This document shows, piece by piece, positions 39,893 through 49,159 of a DNA stretch of 64,000 nucleotides. Under the pieces are notes generated by a model. That model had not been told where the DNA came from. It saw nothing but the letters and a program-made list of their open reading frames with translations, and searched no databases. The DNA comes from JACPFV01 sp035526825. Its GTDB lineage: Bacteria > Pseudomonadota > Gammaproteobacteria > Nevskiales > Nevskiaceae. The stretch's first letter is position 1; every line of letters starts with the position of its first letter. A program made the position numbers and the translations under genes. Location of the stretch: NCBI GenBank assembly GCA_035526825.1, contig DATLBT010000070.1, forward strand, positions 1-64,000. Reading direction: 5' to 3'.

Positions 39893-42480
39893 GCCCACAC
39901 CACGCAGCCAAGCTCGAAGGCGTGGCTCAGCGCAGGATGCTGCGGGCGCATGCGCAGGCGGTAATGCTGGACGCCCGGCACGGGCTCCAGCTCTGCGGTG
40001 AAGGCGGTCTCTCCGCGCTCATCGCCGCCGCATGCGAGCTCGACGATGCGCTCGCGCGTGAAGCTGTTGCCCTCGCTGCGGCCCAGCTCGCACTCGACCA
40101 CGACGTCCTCCGGCGCCAGTCCGTTGAGCGTGGCCAGCGCGCGCAGCGACGCGCACGCACCCGGATCGACCACGCGGTGGCCTGGGTCGAGCGCGCGCAG
40201 GCTCACGCCCGGCCACGCCGCCCGCACGCGCGCCTTCCACTGTGACAAGGCCTTGGCCTCGCGCGCGCCGTGCGCGGCGAGCGTGCGCGACTGGCGCGAC
40301 GCCGGGCCGTAGAAGTCGCGCGCGTAGTCGATGGCCATGCGCGCGGAGTTGTAGCGCGGGATCAGTGTCTTCATCGAGTTGCGCGCCACGCGCAGCCACT
40401 CGGGTGCGTAGCCGGCCGGCTGCGCGTAGTACGTCGGCGCGACTTGCTCCTCGAGGATGTCGAGCAGCTGGCGGCCCTCGGCGACGTCGCGCGCCGCGCG
40501 CGCGGCGTCGTCATTGCCGAGGTGCTGCCAGTACGACAGGTCCGCCGGTACCACCGCGTAGCCATTGGGTCCGTGCGCCCCATCGGCGACGAAGCCCTCG
40601 TCCCACCAGCCGTCGAGCACCGAGACGTTGACGGTACCGTTGATGCCGGCCTTCTGCCCGCTGGTGCCGCAGGCCTCGAGCGGATACTCGGGCGTGTTGA
40701 GCCAGACGTCGCAGCCCTGCACGAGGTGCCGCGCGAGCCGCAGGTCGTAGCCTTCGAGCACGATCAGCTTGCCGATGAACTCCGGCCTGAGGCTGGCCTG
40801 GTACAGCCGCTGGATCAGCGCCTGCCCGGGGGCGTCGCGCGGATGCGCCTTGCCGGCGAACAACAGCAACGCCGGCCGCTGCGGATCATTGAGCAGCCGC
40901 GCCAGCCGTGGCTCGTCGAGCAGCGGCAGCGTCGCGCGCTTGTAGGTTGCGAAGCGCCGCGCGAAGCCGAGCACCAGCGGATCGCCGCCGGCCGTCACCT
41001 GGCGCAACGCCCGGCGCACGAGGTCTTCCGGCACGCGTGAACGGCGCATCTGACGCGCCAGCCGCTGGGCCACATCCTCCAGCAACTCGTGCTTGAGCTC
41101 GCGACGCACCGATGCGAAGCGCTCGTCCGGAACCTGGTCGAGGCAGGCCCACCACTCCGGATCGAGCAGGCGCTCGCGCCAGTCCGGGAAGCGCTCGTCG
41201 AACAGCCGCTCCCACGCGCCGGCGAGGAACGTGCGCAGGTGGACGCCGTTGGTGACGTGGCGGATCGGCACATCGGCGTAGCGCACCTGCGGCCACAGCG
41301 CGCGTTCCATGCGCCGGGCGACGCGGCCGTGGATGCCCGATACGCCGTTGTGGAAGCGGCTGCCGCGCAGCGCGAGCGTCGTCATGTTGAAGCGGCCGTG
41401 GTGCACGTCGGGGTTCGGCTCGGCGCAGCCGAGCGCCAGCACGCGGTCCTCGCTCGTGCCGAGCTGCGGCAGCAGCGCGCGCAGGAACCAGCGCACGTGG
41501 TCGATGGCAAAGACGTCATGCCCTGCGGCGACCGGCGTATGCGTGGTGAAGACGTTGCCGCCGGCGGTGCGCTCGAGCGCCGATTCGAAGTCGAGCCCGC
41601 CCGCGACTTCTTCGCGGATGCGCTCGAGGATCAGGAATGCCGCGTGGCCCTCGTTGAGGTGGAACGCGGTCGGCGCGTGGCCGAGCGCTCGCAGCGCGCG
41701 CAGCCCGCCGATGCCCAGCACCAGTTCCTGGCGGATGCGCATGTCGGCGTCGCCGCCGTAGAGCTGGTAGGTGATCGCGCGCTCGGGCGGCTCGTTCTCG
41801 GGCAGGTCGCTGTCGAGCAGGTACAGCGGCACCTGGCCGATGCTCGCGCGCCACACGCGCAACTGCACCTGGCGCTCGGCGAACTCGACGCTGACGCGGA
41901 CCTCGCGGCCCTGCGGGTCGAGGCACGGCGCCACCGGCAGCTCGCTGAAATCTGACTCGTGCGCCATCGCGTGCTGGCGGCCGTCGGCGTCGAGCGTCTG
42001 CGTGAAGTAGCCCTGCCGATAGAGCAGGCCCACCGCGACCAGCGGCAGGCCGAGCTCGCTTGAAGCCTTGAGGTGGTCGCCCGCGAGCACGCCGAGGCCG
42101 CCTGAGTAGATGGGCAGGCTCTCGTGCAAGCCGAACTCCGCGCAGAAGTAGGCGATCTCGTCGCCGTCGCGCAGCGCGGCGGAGACCTCGGGATGGCGCG
42201 GCGCGACACGCAGCGCCTCCAGCGTCGACACCGCGCGGTGGTATTGCTCGAGCAGCGCAACGTCGGACGCCGCGCGGTCCAGTGCCGCCTGCGGCACCGA
42301 GCGCAGGAAGCGCCGCGGATTTTTGCCGCTGGCGTTCCACGCCACCGGGTCGATGCGCGCGAAGATCGCCCGGATGCGGCGTTCCCAGGCATAGGCCAGG
42401 TTACCGGCCAGCTCGTCGAGCCGGTTGAGGCTCTCCGGCAGGCGCGGCCGCGATTCCAGCGTAAAGACGGTCCGGCTCAT
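39889..42480 (-). CDS. glgP: Alpha-glucan phosphorylase (GT35, DUF3417-containing type)
   Basis: 863 residues. The N-terminal 110 residues are the DUF3417 helical module (LNRLDELAGNLAYAWERR) found in the shorter bacterial glucan phosphorylases. YFCAEFGLHESLPIYSGGLG and HLNEGHAAFLILER form the donor site. EACGTSGQKAGINGTVNVSV near 600 is the pyridoxal-phosphate loop, with the conserved Lys. It releases glucose 1-phosphate from alpha-glucan ends. GGGGGA at about 42485-42490 supports ATG 42480. It is transcribed toward treY, and the two stops overlap by 4 bases, so it is regulated apart from the plus-strand cluster. The symbol glgP is used broadly for this subtype. Confidence 0.92.
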   Translation of the reverse strand: MSRTVFTLESRPRLPESLNRLDELAGNLAYAWERRIRAIFARIDPVAWNASGKNPRRFLRSVPQAALDRAASDVALLEQYHRAVSTLEALRVAPRHPEVSAALRDGDEIAYFCAEFGLHESLPIYSGGLGVLAGDHLKASSELGLPLVAVGLLYRQGYFTQTLDADGRQHAMAHESDFSELPVAPCLDPQGREVRVSVEFAERQVQLRVWRASIGQVPLYLLDSDLPENEPPERAITYQLYGGDADMRIRQELVLGIGGLRALRALGHAPTAFHLNEGHAAFLILERIREEVAGGLDFESALERTAGGNVFTTHTPVAAGHDVFAIDHVRWFLRALLPQLGTSEDRVLALGCAEPNPDVHHGRFNMTTLALRGSRFHNGVSGIHGRVARRMERALWPQVRYADVPIRHVTNGVHLRTFLAGAWERLFDERFPDWRERLLDPEWWACLDQVPDERFASVRRELKHELLEDVAQRLARQMRRSRVPEDLVRRALRQVTAGGDPLVLGFARRFATYKRATLPLLDEPRLARLLNDPQRPALLLFAGKAHPRDAPGQALIQRLYQASLRPEFIGKLIVLEGYDLRLARHLVQGCDVWLNTPEYPLEACGTSGQKAGINGTVNVSVLDGWWDEGFVADGAHGPNGYAVVPADLSYWQHLGNDDAARAARDVAEGRQLLDILEEQVAPTYYAQPAGYAPEWLRVARNSMKTLIPRYNSARMAIDYARDFYGPASRQSRTLAAHGAREAKALSQWKARVRAAWPGVSLRALDPGHRVVDPGACASLRALATLNGLAPEDVVVECELGRSEGNSFTRERIVELACGGDERGETAFTAELEPVPGVQHYRLRMRPQHPALSHAFELGCVVWA

Positions 42481-42510
42481 GCATTCCCCCGATCACTCGG
42501 CCCGATGCGG

Positions 42511-42867
42511 TCAACTGCGACGCTTGCCGTTACCCTCGAGGTCCGCGAGGCGGCGTTCGATGCGCTTCAGCGATTCTTCCACACGGTCCTGGCTGTCGCG
42601 CGATTCGGCGCTGCCCTTGTGGATCAGGAAGGCCGTGAGCATGACCATCGCGAACAACTGCAGGAACTCCGACTGCCAGTTTTCCAGCGTCGCCTTGGCC
42701 CAGATCCATAGATAGCCGCCCTGGCCCAACACCGCTGGCGTCTGGTCGTCCACCAGCGCCTTGCCGACGTACTCCTCCCAGCCGACCCAGGTCTGGCCAA
42801 TCCAGCAGACGAAGAACAGGGTGAAAAGGACGATGCTGAGGTTGTAGTCCCGCCACAGGGCTTTCAT
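42511..42867 (-). CDS. DUF6766-type membrane protein
   Basis: 118 residues from ATG 42867. Helix 1 is NLSIVLFTLFFVCWIGQ and helix 2 is EFLQLFAMVMLTAFLIHKGS, with WVGWEEYVGKAL and WAKATLENWQSEFLQ between; GSAESRD then a charged C-terminal coil (RVEESLKRIERRLADLE) follow. This pattern is the DUF6766 family, of unknown function, predicted in the inner membrane. An AAGGGGGC tract precedes the ATG. It is 30 bases upstream of glgP on the same strand and divergent from a Crp/Fnr regulator. Confidence 0.78.
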   Translation of the reverse strand: MKALWRDYNLSIVLFTLFFVCWIGQTWVGWEEYVGKALVDDQTPAVLGQGGYLWIWAKATLENWQSEFLQLFAMVMLTAFLIHKGSAESRDSQDRVEESLKRIERRLADLEGNGKRRS

Positions 42868-42946
42868 GCCCCCTTGGAACCGCGCGATGCGGGCAGGTTC
42901 CTGACGCGAGGAGAAAATGCGGGTTTCAGCACGATAGAATCGCACC

Positions 42947-43708
42947 ATGGATCAGACCCCGCCGGGCGTGCTCGATCTGATCGGTGGCTGGAGGTGGTTC
43001 AGTTACGTGCCGGTCGAAGCCCGGCAGTGGCTCGCCGCCCAGTCGACCGTGGTTCGCATTGCCAAGGGCCAGGTTGTCTATGTTTCCGGCATGCCCGCGA
43101 CGGCGATCTACGGCGTCATGACCGGCCTGTTCAGGATCTACCTGAACTCGGCCAAGGGTGATGAGATCACCCTCGAAGAAGTCGTCCGTGGCGGATGGTT
43201 TCCGCACATGGTCCCGAATGAGAAACCGGCGTACATCGGCAACTGCGTGTGCCTCGAGGACGCCAGCGTTGCGCTGGTGCCGATGCACGCCGTGACCGAG
43301 TTTTCCCGCCGCTGGCCCGACTATCACCGCGGTCTGTACCACGAGTTCATCGACCGCATCGACGTGATCCTCGGGCGCATCGAGCTGCTCACGCTGCACA
43401 ATCTCGATGTGCGCCTCGCCGTGTATCTGCTGCGCATGGCCCATCTGCGTGGGGTCAAGGGTGCCGACGGCTCTACTTGGGTCGCGGCGCACGACAGCCA
43501 GGCCGAGATCGGCACCCGCGTCGGCGGAACGCGGCAGCGCGTCAATGCGATCCTCAAGGCGTGGTCGAAGAAGCGCATCATCGAATGCCACAAGGACGGC
43601 ACGCGCATCCTCGACCTGCGCCGGCTCAGTACCGAGGCGACACGATCAGGCTTCGAGCTGGACAAGTACCTCGCCGGCTGGCACGGCGGCTGGCAGGGCC
43701 ACAAATAG
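42947..43708 (+). CDS. Crp/Fnr-family transcriptional regulator
   Basis: 253 residues. Residues about 30-150 form a cyclic-nucleotide-binding-like beta barrel (GQVVYVSGMPATAIYGVMTG), followed by a long dimerisation helix and a winged helix at about 175-235 with the recognition region SQAEIGTRVGGTRQRVNAIL. No Cys cluster for iron-sulfur is present, and the cAMP-contacting residues of Crp are not clearly kept, so the ligand is unknown. It lies divergent from the DUF6766 gene with 79 bases between and may control that gene, itself, or the glucan genes; the last is speculation. Confidence 0.85.
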   Translation: MDQTPPGVLDLIGGWRWFSYVPVEARQWLAAQSTVVRIAKGQVVYVSGMPATAIYGVMTGLFRIYLNSAKGDEITLEEVVRGGWFPHMVPNEKPAYIGNCVCLEDASVALVPMHAVTEFSRRWPDYHRGLYHEFIDRIDVILGRIELLTLHNLDVRLAVYLLRMAHLRGVKGADGSTWVAAHDSQAEIGTRVGGTRQRVNAILKAWSKKRIIECHKDGTRILDLRRLSTEATRSGFELDKYLAGWHGGWQGHK

Positions 43709-43718
43709 GCGGAACCGG

Positions 43719-44867
43719 TCAGCGATTCGCCAGGATGTCCCGGAAGAACAGATACCCGGCAGTGGTCACGTCCGGCCCGGCAGGATCCGTGAAATTCCCC
43801 TCGGGGTTGCCGTACGGATAGTTGTGCGCCATGGACTGGAGATACCAGGCTTCGACGACCGTCTTGCCTGCGCCGGCTTCATCGCGATACCGATGAATTT
43901 GATAGGGGTAGGTCTCGTAACCCAGCGGGTAGGACGGGCAAGGGTTGTTGTCCTGACGCGACAGGCACTCATCCGCCGCCGGTGCCTTTTGCGGGTCCAG
44001 GTTCATGTGCGTGTCATCGATTTCGGCGATCTGCGAGATGGAGCCGTCAGCCAGTCCGTTGTCCGCACGATCGTTGGTGCCGGCCCATTGGGTATCCGCC
44101 TCGCGCGACTGGTTCTGCGGAAAAAGATAGTCCGCCGTCGCGTGGATCAGGAACGCAGGCATGACCTTGGCCTTGTCCCCCATGGCCATGTACGCCTGGG
44201 TGCCTTCGGGATCGCTCAGGTTGTACGAGCCGCCAATCACCGACATCACGCCGGAATAAAGATCCACGTACAGCGCGGCCATCATGGTCGCGGAAATGGC
44301 ACCGGATGAGGTGCCGGCGATGAAGGTCCGCTCCGGGCCGATTCCGTACAGCGACTGGACCGCAGTGGTGATCTGGTTGACCGATTCGAGTTGTCCGATG
44401 CGCCCGAATGCCGAGGCCTCGCCCCACTCCCAGTTGTCGTTGGAGCTGTCCCGGCCGTGCGGAGACACGACGATGATGCGCTCGCGGTCGGCCAGCTCGT
44501 TCCAGCCAATTCCCAGATGGGCCTCGACCGGCGTCTGCGAGGTTCCGTGCAGGTAAATCACCAGCATTGGCTCCGCATTGCTCGTCGCCCCCGGCGCTTC
44601 GTAGATCCAGAAGTCCATCTGGTCCCACCACGGCTCGTTGCCCGGCGCGCCGGGGACCTGGCCATTGATGTCGCAGCCCGCAAGCTGGAAATTCATCATC
44701 GGCCGCTGCCAGCGCGGCGACGAGAAATCCTTGTCGGGGAAGCGCGTGACGAGCATTTTCGGGCACCGCTCCGCCGTTGCCGCCGCGCCGCCGGCGGCGC
44801 CGTCGGGTGCGGAATTCCCGCAAGCCGCCAGCACGCACGCGATCAACGCAGCACCAACCGCGCGCAT
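43719..44867 (-). CDS. PHB-depolymerase/feruloyl-esterase-like lipoprotein
   Basis: 382 residues from ATG 44867. The lipoprotein signal MRAVGAALIACVLAACGNSA has its lipobox at LAAC. The alpha/beta-hydrolase core is of the poly(3-hydroxybutyrate) depolymerase/LpqC type: LVIYLHGTSQTP is the oxyanion strand, FIAGTSSGAISATMM the nucleophile elbow (GxSxG near 190), and SMAHNYPYGN near 355 holds the likely catalytic His. It should hydrolyse an ester at the cell envelope. It starts two bases after the TonB-receptor stop, so the two are cotranscribed, suggesting the ester or its product is taken up by that receptor. Confidence 0.83.
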   Translation of the reverse strand: MRAVGAALIACVLAACGNSAPDGAAGGAAATAERCPKMLVTRFPDKDFSSPRWQRPMMNFQLAGCDINGQVPGAPGNEPWWDQMDFWIYEAPGATSNAEPMLVIYLHGTSQTPVEAHLGIGWNELADRERIIVVSPHGRDSSNDNWEWGEASAFGRIGQLESVNQITTAVQSLYGIGPERTFIAGTSSGAISATMMAALYVDLYSGVMSVIGGSYNLSDPEGTQAYMAMGDKAKVMPAFLIHATADYLFPQNQSREADTQWAGTNDRADNGLADGSISQIAEIDDTHMNLDPQKAPAADECLSRQDNNPCPSYPLGYETYPYQIHRYRDEAGAGKTVVEAWYLQSMAHNYPYGNPEGNFTDPAGPDVTTAGYLFFRDILANR

Positions 44868-44869
44868 GG

Positions 44870-47230
44870 CTAGAAGTCCAGGCCCAGCCGCACGGTAAAG
44901 GTCCGCGGCTGGTTCAGGTAATGGACGGGGATCAGCTGGCCGGGGACCGCCTTGACCGTGTAGGAGAGCTTCGACGCCGTTTCGTCCGTGATGTTCGAGA
45001 CGTTGAAGGAAAGGCGGGGCTTCAGGCGCCATGCGGCAGTGGAGAAGTTGAGGCCGGCGTTGAGGGTGCCGTAGTCGTTGATGGTGTAGTCCTGCAGGAG
45101 CGTGCCGACGCCGGGGCCGATATAGGTGTAGTCCACCCGGGCGCTGCTGTCGAGAATCCAGATTTGCGGAGCGACGTAATTGATCGCGGCCATGTACTGG
45201 TAGTCGGCCACGCCGGGCATCTGCGAGCCGACGGGCACGATGGAACATCCGCAGCCGCCCATGTAAGGATTGGGGGCCTGGAACGGCGCGGTGGTGTGGG
45301 AGTCGGTGTAGCCACCGCTCAGGTCGAGGCGCACGCCGTCCAGAGGCGTGATCCAGGCCAGCACGGCTTCGACGCCCTGGCTCATCGCACTGTCGACGTT
45401 GTCGGTGTAGGCCAGGTTGAGTCCCGTCGGCGAGTTGGTCCGCAGCACCACCTGGGGATTCTTGTAATCGATGTAGAACAGCGTCGCGTCGAGGTGCAGC
45501 GTGTTGCCGAACCACGAGCTGCGCGCGCCCAGCTCGTAGTTCCAGATCGTGTCGGACTTGTAGTACTGCGGCACGCCGTTGCTGGTGCCCGGGATGAGCG
45601 GCAAGGCGCCCTCGGATTCGTACGGCACGGTCTGCAGCCCACCGAAGCGGTAGCCGCGACTCGCCAGCGTGAAGACCGATAGCGCGGGCGTGAATTCCCA
45701 GGTCACGCTGAATTTCGGGTTCACCCCGTCTTCGCTGATGTCGTTGTCCCTGAAGTCGAAGTTCTGGCCACCGTTCTGCTGGCGGGCCAGCGCGCCGGTG
45801 CCGAAGAAGCCGCCGGTGACCTGGGTCTGGTAATAGCGCCCACCCGCGGAGAGCTCGAGGCGGTCCCAGAACTTGTAGCTCAGGTCCGCGAATGCCGCCT
45901 TTTCGTGCGCCTCGATGTTGCCGGACGCGTAGAAAACCGACGACTCGTAGTAGGTGTCGCTCCCGTAGGTGCCGTTCTGCATCGCCTGGTCGCGGTTCGC
46001 GACGGTGTCGTCGAGGATCTCGAAGAAGATCTCGTAGTCGGCGTTGAAGCCGCCAACGAGCCATTGCAGGCCATCGGTGCCGGTCGATTGGAGCCGCAGC
46101 TCCTGCGAGACCGATTTCGACAGGTCGTCGGTGATCTGGAAGGTGCCCGTCGACGGATCGGTGTCCTCGTCGGGCGGACCGGTGATGACGTAGCTGATGT
46201 CCACATCCACATACCAGTGCTTCTTCGTGCGCGAGCCCACTGCGGTCAGCAGCATCGTGTCGAACTCGTACCCGACCTCCACCGAGTCGAGGTTGATCTC
46301 GGCACTGCTCGGCTGCGGCAGGATCTTGTTGCTGGTCTCGCGCGCATCAGTCGTGTCGGCGATGACGACGGCATTCGGCGAGAAGGAATCCTGGTCGAGG
46401 TGCGTGAGCTTGATGCCGAGTTGATCGAGCGGCCGCCACGAGAGAATGCCGCGCAGCTGCTCCCCGGTGGCCGCGTCGATGTCCTCCTTGATGGCGTCGG
46501 GCTGCCGGACGTTGTCCGTGAGGCCCGCATATTCACGCTTTACGTACCCCAGCCTCACGGCCAGCGCGTCGCCGAACAGCGGCGCGTTCAGCGCCGCCCC
46601 GGAGCTCAGGGCGGTGCTGCCGCCGTCGGGCGCCTCGTACAGGCTGAACGCGCGTGCCTGCCATTCGCCGAGCACCGGCTCCTGCAGCACGTAGCGGATT
46701 GCGCCGGCCAGCGCCGCGCCACCGAACAGGGTGCCCTGCGGCCCCTTCAGGATCTCGACGCGCGACAGGTCGAAGGCGGCCAAGTCCGGCTGGACGTTGG
46801 TGATGAATGGGTCGTTGAATGCCGTGTCGCCGATCAGCATGCCGGTGGGCGATGGCAGCGGCGCCCCGAAATACGCGTCTGAGGCCACGCCGCGCACGTT
46901 TAGCTTGACCATGTGCGGCCCGAGGGTCGTCAGCGTGACGCCGGGCGTCTGCTCGACGAAATCCTTGAGTTCGAACTTGCCCTCGTTTTCGAGCCTTGAG
47001 CCGTCGAACTCGCCGATGGAGCCGGCGATCTCGCGCAGCGACTTCTCGCGCTTGGTCGCGGTGACGACGACGTCTTCGAGCTGGACGGCATCGTCCTTCG
47101 GCGGCGCAGCGGGCGGCTCCGCGTCGACCGGAATAGTGGCCAGCGGTTCCGTGTCCTGCGCGAAGGCGCTCGCGCAATACAAGGTGCATGCAACGACCAC
47201 GGCGGCCATGGTCTCGGTGCTCTTCGGCAC
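44870..47230 (-). CDS. TonB-dependent outer-membrane receptor
   Basis: 786 residues starting at GTG 47230, supported by GGAGAGGAG at 47236-47244, five bases upstream. A signal peptide (about 1-25, ending ASAFAQ) precedes a Pro-rich spacer, the TonB-box-like segment LEDVVVTATKREKSLRE, a plug domain (about 50-165; LKDFVEQTPGVTLTTLGPHM, RVEILKGPQGTLFG) and a 22-strand barrel ending RTFTVRLGLDF with terminal Phe. It belongs to the general catabolite-type receptors (YncD/FecA-like), not a clear siderophore or vitamin B12 receptor. It is the first gene of a two-gene operon with the esterase and lies divergent from the CocE-type hydrolase. Confidence 0.93.
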   Translation of the reverse strand: MPKSTETMAAVVVACTLYCASAFAQDTEPLATIPVDAEPPAAPPKDDAVQLEDVVVTATKREKSLREIAGSIGEFDGSRLENEGKFELKDFVEQTPGVTLTTLGPHMVKLNVRGVASDAYFGAPLPSPTGMLIGDTAFNDPFITNVQPDLAAFDLSRVEILKGPQGTLFGGAALAGAIRYVLQEPVLGEWQARAFSLYEAPDGGSTALSSGAALNAPLFGDALAVRLGYVKREYAGLTDNVRQPDAIKEDIDAATGEQLRGILSWRPLDQLGIKLTHLDQDSFSPNAVVIADTTDARETSNKILPQPSSAEINLDSVEVGYEFDTMLLTAVGSRTKKHWYVDVDISYVITGPPDEDTDPSTGTFQITDDLSKSVSQELRLQSTGTDGLQWLVGGFNADYEIFFEILDDTVANRDQAMQNGTYGSDTYYESSVFYASGNIEAHEKAAFADLSYKFWDRLELSAGGRYYQTQVTGGFFGTGALARQQNGGQNFDFRDNDISEDGVNPKFSVTWEFTPALSVFTLASRGYRFGGLQTVPYESEGALPLIPGTSNGVPQYYKSDTIWNYELGARSSWFGNTLHLDATLFYIDYKNPQVVLRTNSPTGLNLAYTDNVDSAMSQGVEAVLAWITPLDGVRLDLSGGYTDSHTTAPFQAPNPYMGGCGCSIVPVGSQMPGVADYQYMAAINYVAPQIWILDSSARVDYTYIGPGVGTLLQDYTINDYGTLNAGLNFSTAAWRLKPRLSFNVSNITDETASKLSYTVKAVPGQLIPVHYLNQPRTFTVRLGLDF

Positions 47231-47235
47231 GGTGT

Positions 47236-47244
47236 CTCCTCTCC
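47236..47244 (-). promoter_or_regulatory. Shine-Dalgarno site deciding the GTG start of the TonB receptor
   Basis: On the minus strand the sequence reads GGAGAGGAG, five bases before GTG 47230. The nearest in-frame ATG is seven codons further in and has no such site. Confidence 0.75.
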
Positions 47245-47290
47245 GGCGGTCCCCCCGCCTCTATCGAGTCTGCTACGGGGCTCAAGTATC

Positions 47291-47343
47291 GCGCTGTCAA
47301 AACCGGGACAGTGAAGGCGCTGCTGTCCCAGGTTTGACAGCGC
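47291..47343. promoter_or_regulatory. Large palindromic operator between the TonB receptor and CocE-type hydrolase genes
   Basis: Two inverted arms at 47291-47311 and 47323-47343 match at 19 of 21 positions around an 11-base spacer. Each arm is itself built as TGTC-N8-GACA (47295-47310 and 47324-47339), so the region offers two similar dyad binding sites. It lies in the 142-base gap between divergently transcribed genes, a position typical of a repressor or activator site controlling both. No T-run follows, so it is unlikely to be a terminator. Which regulator binds it is unknown. Confidence 0.65.
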
Positions 47344-47372
47344 CGCCAAAACGGGGGCGGCACACTTTCCGC

Positions 47373-49136
47373 ATGAATGATGCCGGGAAGGACGCCGTCG
47401 CCGGGACGGTGACGCTCGAGAGGAACATCGAAGCCCGCATGCGCGACGGCACGGTGCTGCGCGCGGACCTTTACCGGCCCGCTGCGGGCGGTCGCCACCC
47501 CGTGCTGCTGCAGCGCACGCCCTACAACAAGGAAATGCTCGCCCTGACCGGCATGACGCTGGATCCGCTGCGTGCCGCGGCGGCGGGCTACAACGTCGTG
47601 ATCCAGGATGTCCGCGCTCGATGGGCCTCGGATGGCGGCCCGTTCTTCTTGTATCGAGACGAGGGCCGCGACGGTGCCGACTCCGTTGAATGGGCCGCCA
47701 TGGCCCCGTGGTCGGATGGCCGAATCGGCGCGTACGGCGTCTCGTACATGGGCGGGACCGCGTGGCAGGCCGCGGTCAGCGCTCCGCCGGCGTTGCGCGC
47801 CATCTCCCCGACCACGGCGCCGAACGATTTCTGGCGCGATCACTTGTGGCGCGGCGGCGCGTTGAACTGGGGCTTGCTGGTGACCTGGTCGTTGCAGGCC
47901 ATAGGTCCGGGCGCGCTGCTCCGTGCCAAGGCGGGCAAGGCCGACCTGCAGCCGTCCTTCCTGCGGCTGGTAGACGACATCGATGCATTCGAGGAACGCG
48001 TCCGCGATTTGCCATTGCGCGCATTCGCGCCCGCGCGACTGGACGAGGCTGATTTCCTGCCGTTCTTCCACGAAACCCTGGGGCATCCCGCACCGGACCC
48101 ATGGACCGATTCGCTGCTCGTGTCCGGCAAGCATCGCGCCGTGCAAGCGCCGGCGCTGATCATCGCGGGCTGGCATGACGTGATGCTCGATGGGGACCTC
48201 GAGCACTTCGCGTCGATGAAAAGCCGCGCCGCAACGGAAGAGGCGCGCCGCGCGACGCGCATCGTCATCGGCCCCTGGTCGCATGGCATGTTCCAGCCGA
48301 CGGTCGGCGATCTCGACTTCGGCATGCGCGCGAGCGGCTCCTTGCTCGACTTGCGCGAGGACCTCACCTCGCTGCAGCTCCGCTGGTTCGATCGCTGGCT
48401 CAAGGAACAGCGCAACGGCGTCGATGACGAAGCGCCGGTCAGGATTTTCGTCCAGGGCATCAACCGCTGGCGCGACGAATCGGCGTGGCCGCTGGCACGC
48501 GCGAGGCCGACCAAGCTCTACCTGCGCTCCGATCGCGGCCTGGCCTGGGAGTCGCCTGATCCGACCGAACGTGCGGACACGTATTCGTACGATCCGGCCG
48601 ACCCCTGCCCCACCTGCGGCGGTTCGCTGCTGATGCCGGGCGTCTACCGGCGCGGCCCGGTCGACCAGGCGCCACTCATGTCGCGTGCGGATGTGCTCAC
48701 TTATACGAGTGCCGTACTGGAGCGCGACCTCGAAGTGACCGGGCCGGTCTCGTTCACCTTGTTTGCCGCGAGCAGCGCGCCCGACACGGATTGGGTCGTC
48801 AAGCTGTGCGACGTGCACCCGAACGGGCGGACCTTCAACGTCACCGACGGCGTGTTGCGCGCCAGCTATCGTGAATCGCTGTCACGTCGCAGCCGCATTA
48901 CACCCGACACCGTGGTGCGTTATGACATCAGGTTGCAGCCGACGTCGATGGTGTTCCGCGCCGGCCATCGGCTGCGAGTGCTGGTGACGTCGAGCGATTT
49001 CCCGCGCTACGACCGCAATCCGAACACGGGAGAGCTTGGCGTCGATGCCACAACGCTGGTGACGGCGCGGCAGCGGATTTTCCACGACGGCGACCGCCCC
49101 TCGCACCTGGTGCTGCCAGTCATTCCCGGGGCCTAG
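47373..49136 (+). CDS. CocE/NonD-family hydrolase (X-Pro dipeptidyl-peptidase-like)
   Basis: 587 residues. The alpha/beta-hydrolase domain contains YGVSYMGGTAWQAA near 125-138 with the nucleophilic Ser, IIAGWHDVMLDGDLEHF near 262-278 with the Asp, and IGPWSHGMF with the His. The C-terminal third (about 370-585) is the jelly-roll domain of cocaine esterase and the S15 peptidases (VTGPVSFTLFAASSAPDTDW). No signal peptide is seen, so it acts in the cytoplasm. These enzymes cleave esters, amides or acylases' substrates. ATG 47373 is chosen because the conserved N-terminus begins there; earlier in-frame sequence overlaps the receptor gene. Confidence 0.88.
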   Translation: MNDAGKDAVAGTVTLERNIEARMRDGTVLRADLYRPAAGGRHPVLLQRTPYNKEMLALTGMTLDPLRAAAAGYNVVIQDVRARWASDGGPFFLYRDEGRDGADSVEWAAMAPWSDGRIGAYGVSYMGGTAWQAAVSAPPALRAISPTTAPNDFWRDHLWRGGALNWGLLVTWSLQAIGPGALLRAKAGKADLQPSFLRLVDDIDAFEERVRDLPLRAFAPARLDEADFLPFFHETLGHPAPDPWTDSLLVSGKHRAVQAPALIIAGWHDVMLDGDLEHFASMKSRAATEEARRATRIVIGPWSHGMFQPTVGDLDFGMRASGSLLDLREDLTSLQLRWFDRWLKEQRNGVDDEAPVRIFVQGINRWRDESAWPLARARPTKLYLRSDRGLAWESPDPTERADTYSYDPADPCPTCGGSLLMPGVYRRGPVDQAPLMSRADVLTYTSAVLERDLEVTGPVSFTLFAASSAPDTDWVVKLCDVHPNGRTFNVTDGVLRASYRESLSRRSRITPDTVVRYDIRLQPTSMVFRAGHRLRVLVTSSDFPRYDRNPNTGELGVDATTLVTARQRIFHDGDRPSHLVLPVIPGA

Positions 49137-49159
49137 CCCGGCAGCGACCGGCCGGCCTT

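Noticed and set aside
42868..42946. Crp/Fnr binding site in the divergent DUF6766-regulator gap
   Set aside because: No TTGAT-N4-ATCAA or TGTGA-N6-TCACA-like dyad could be found in the 79 bases.
47291..47343. Palindrome considered as a transcription terminator
   Set aside because: It lies between two divergent starts, where no transcript ends, and has no T-run. An operator fits better.
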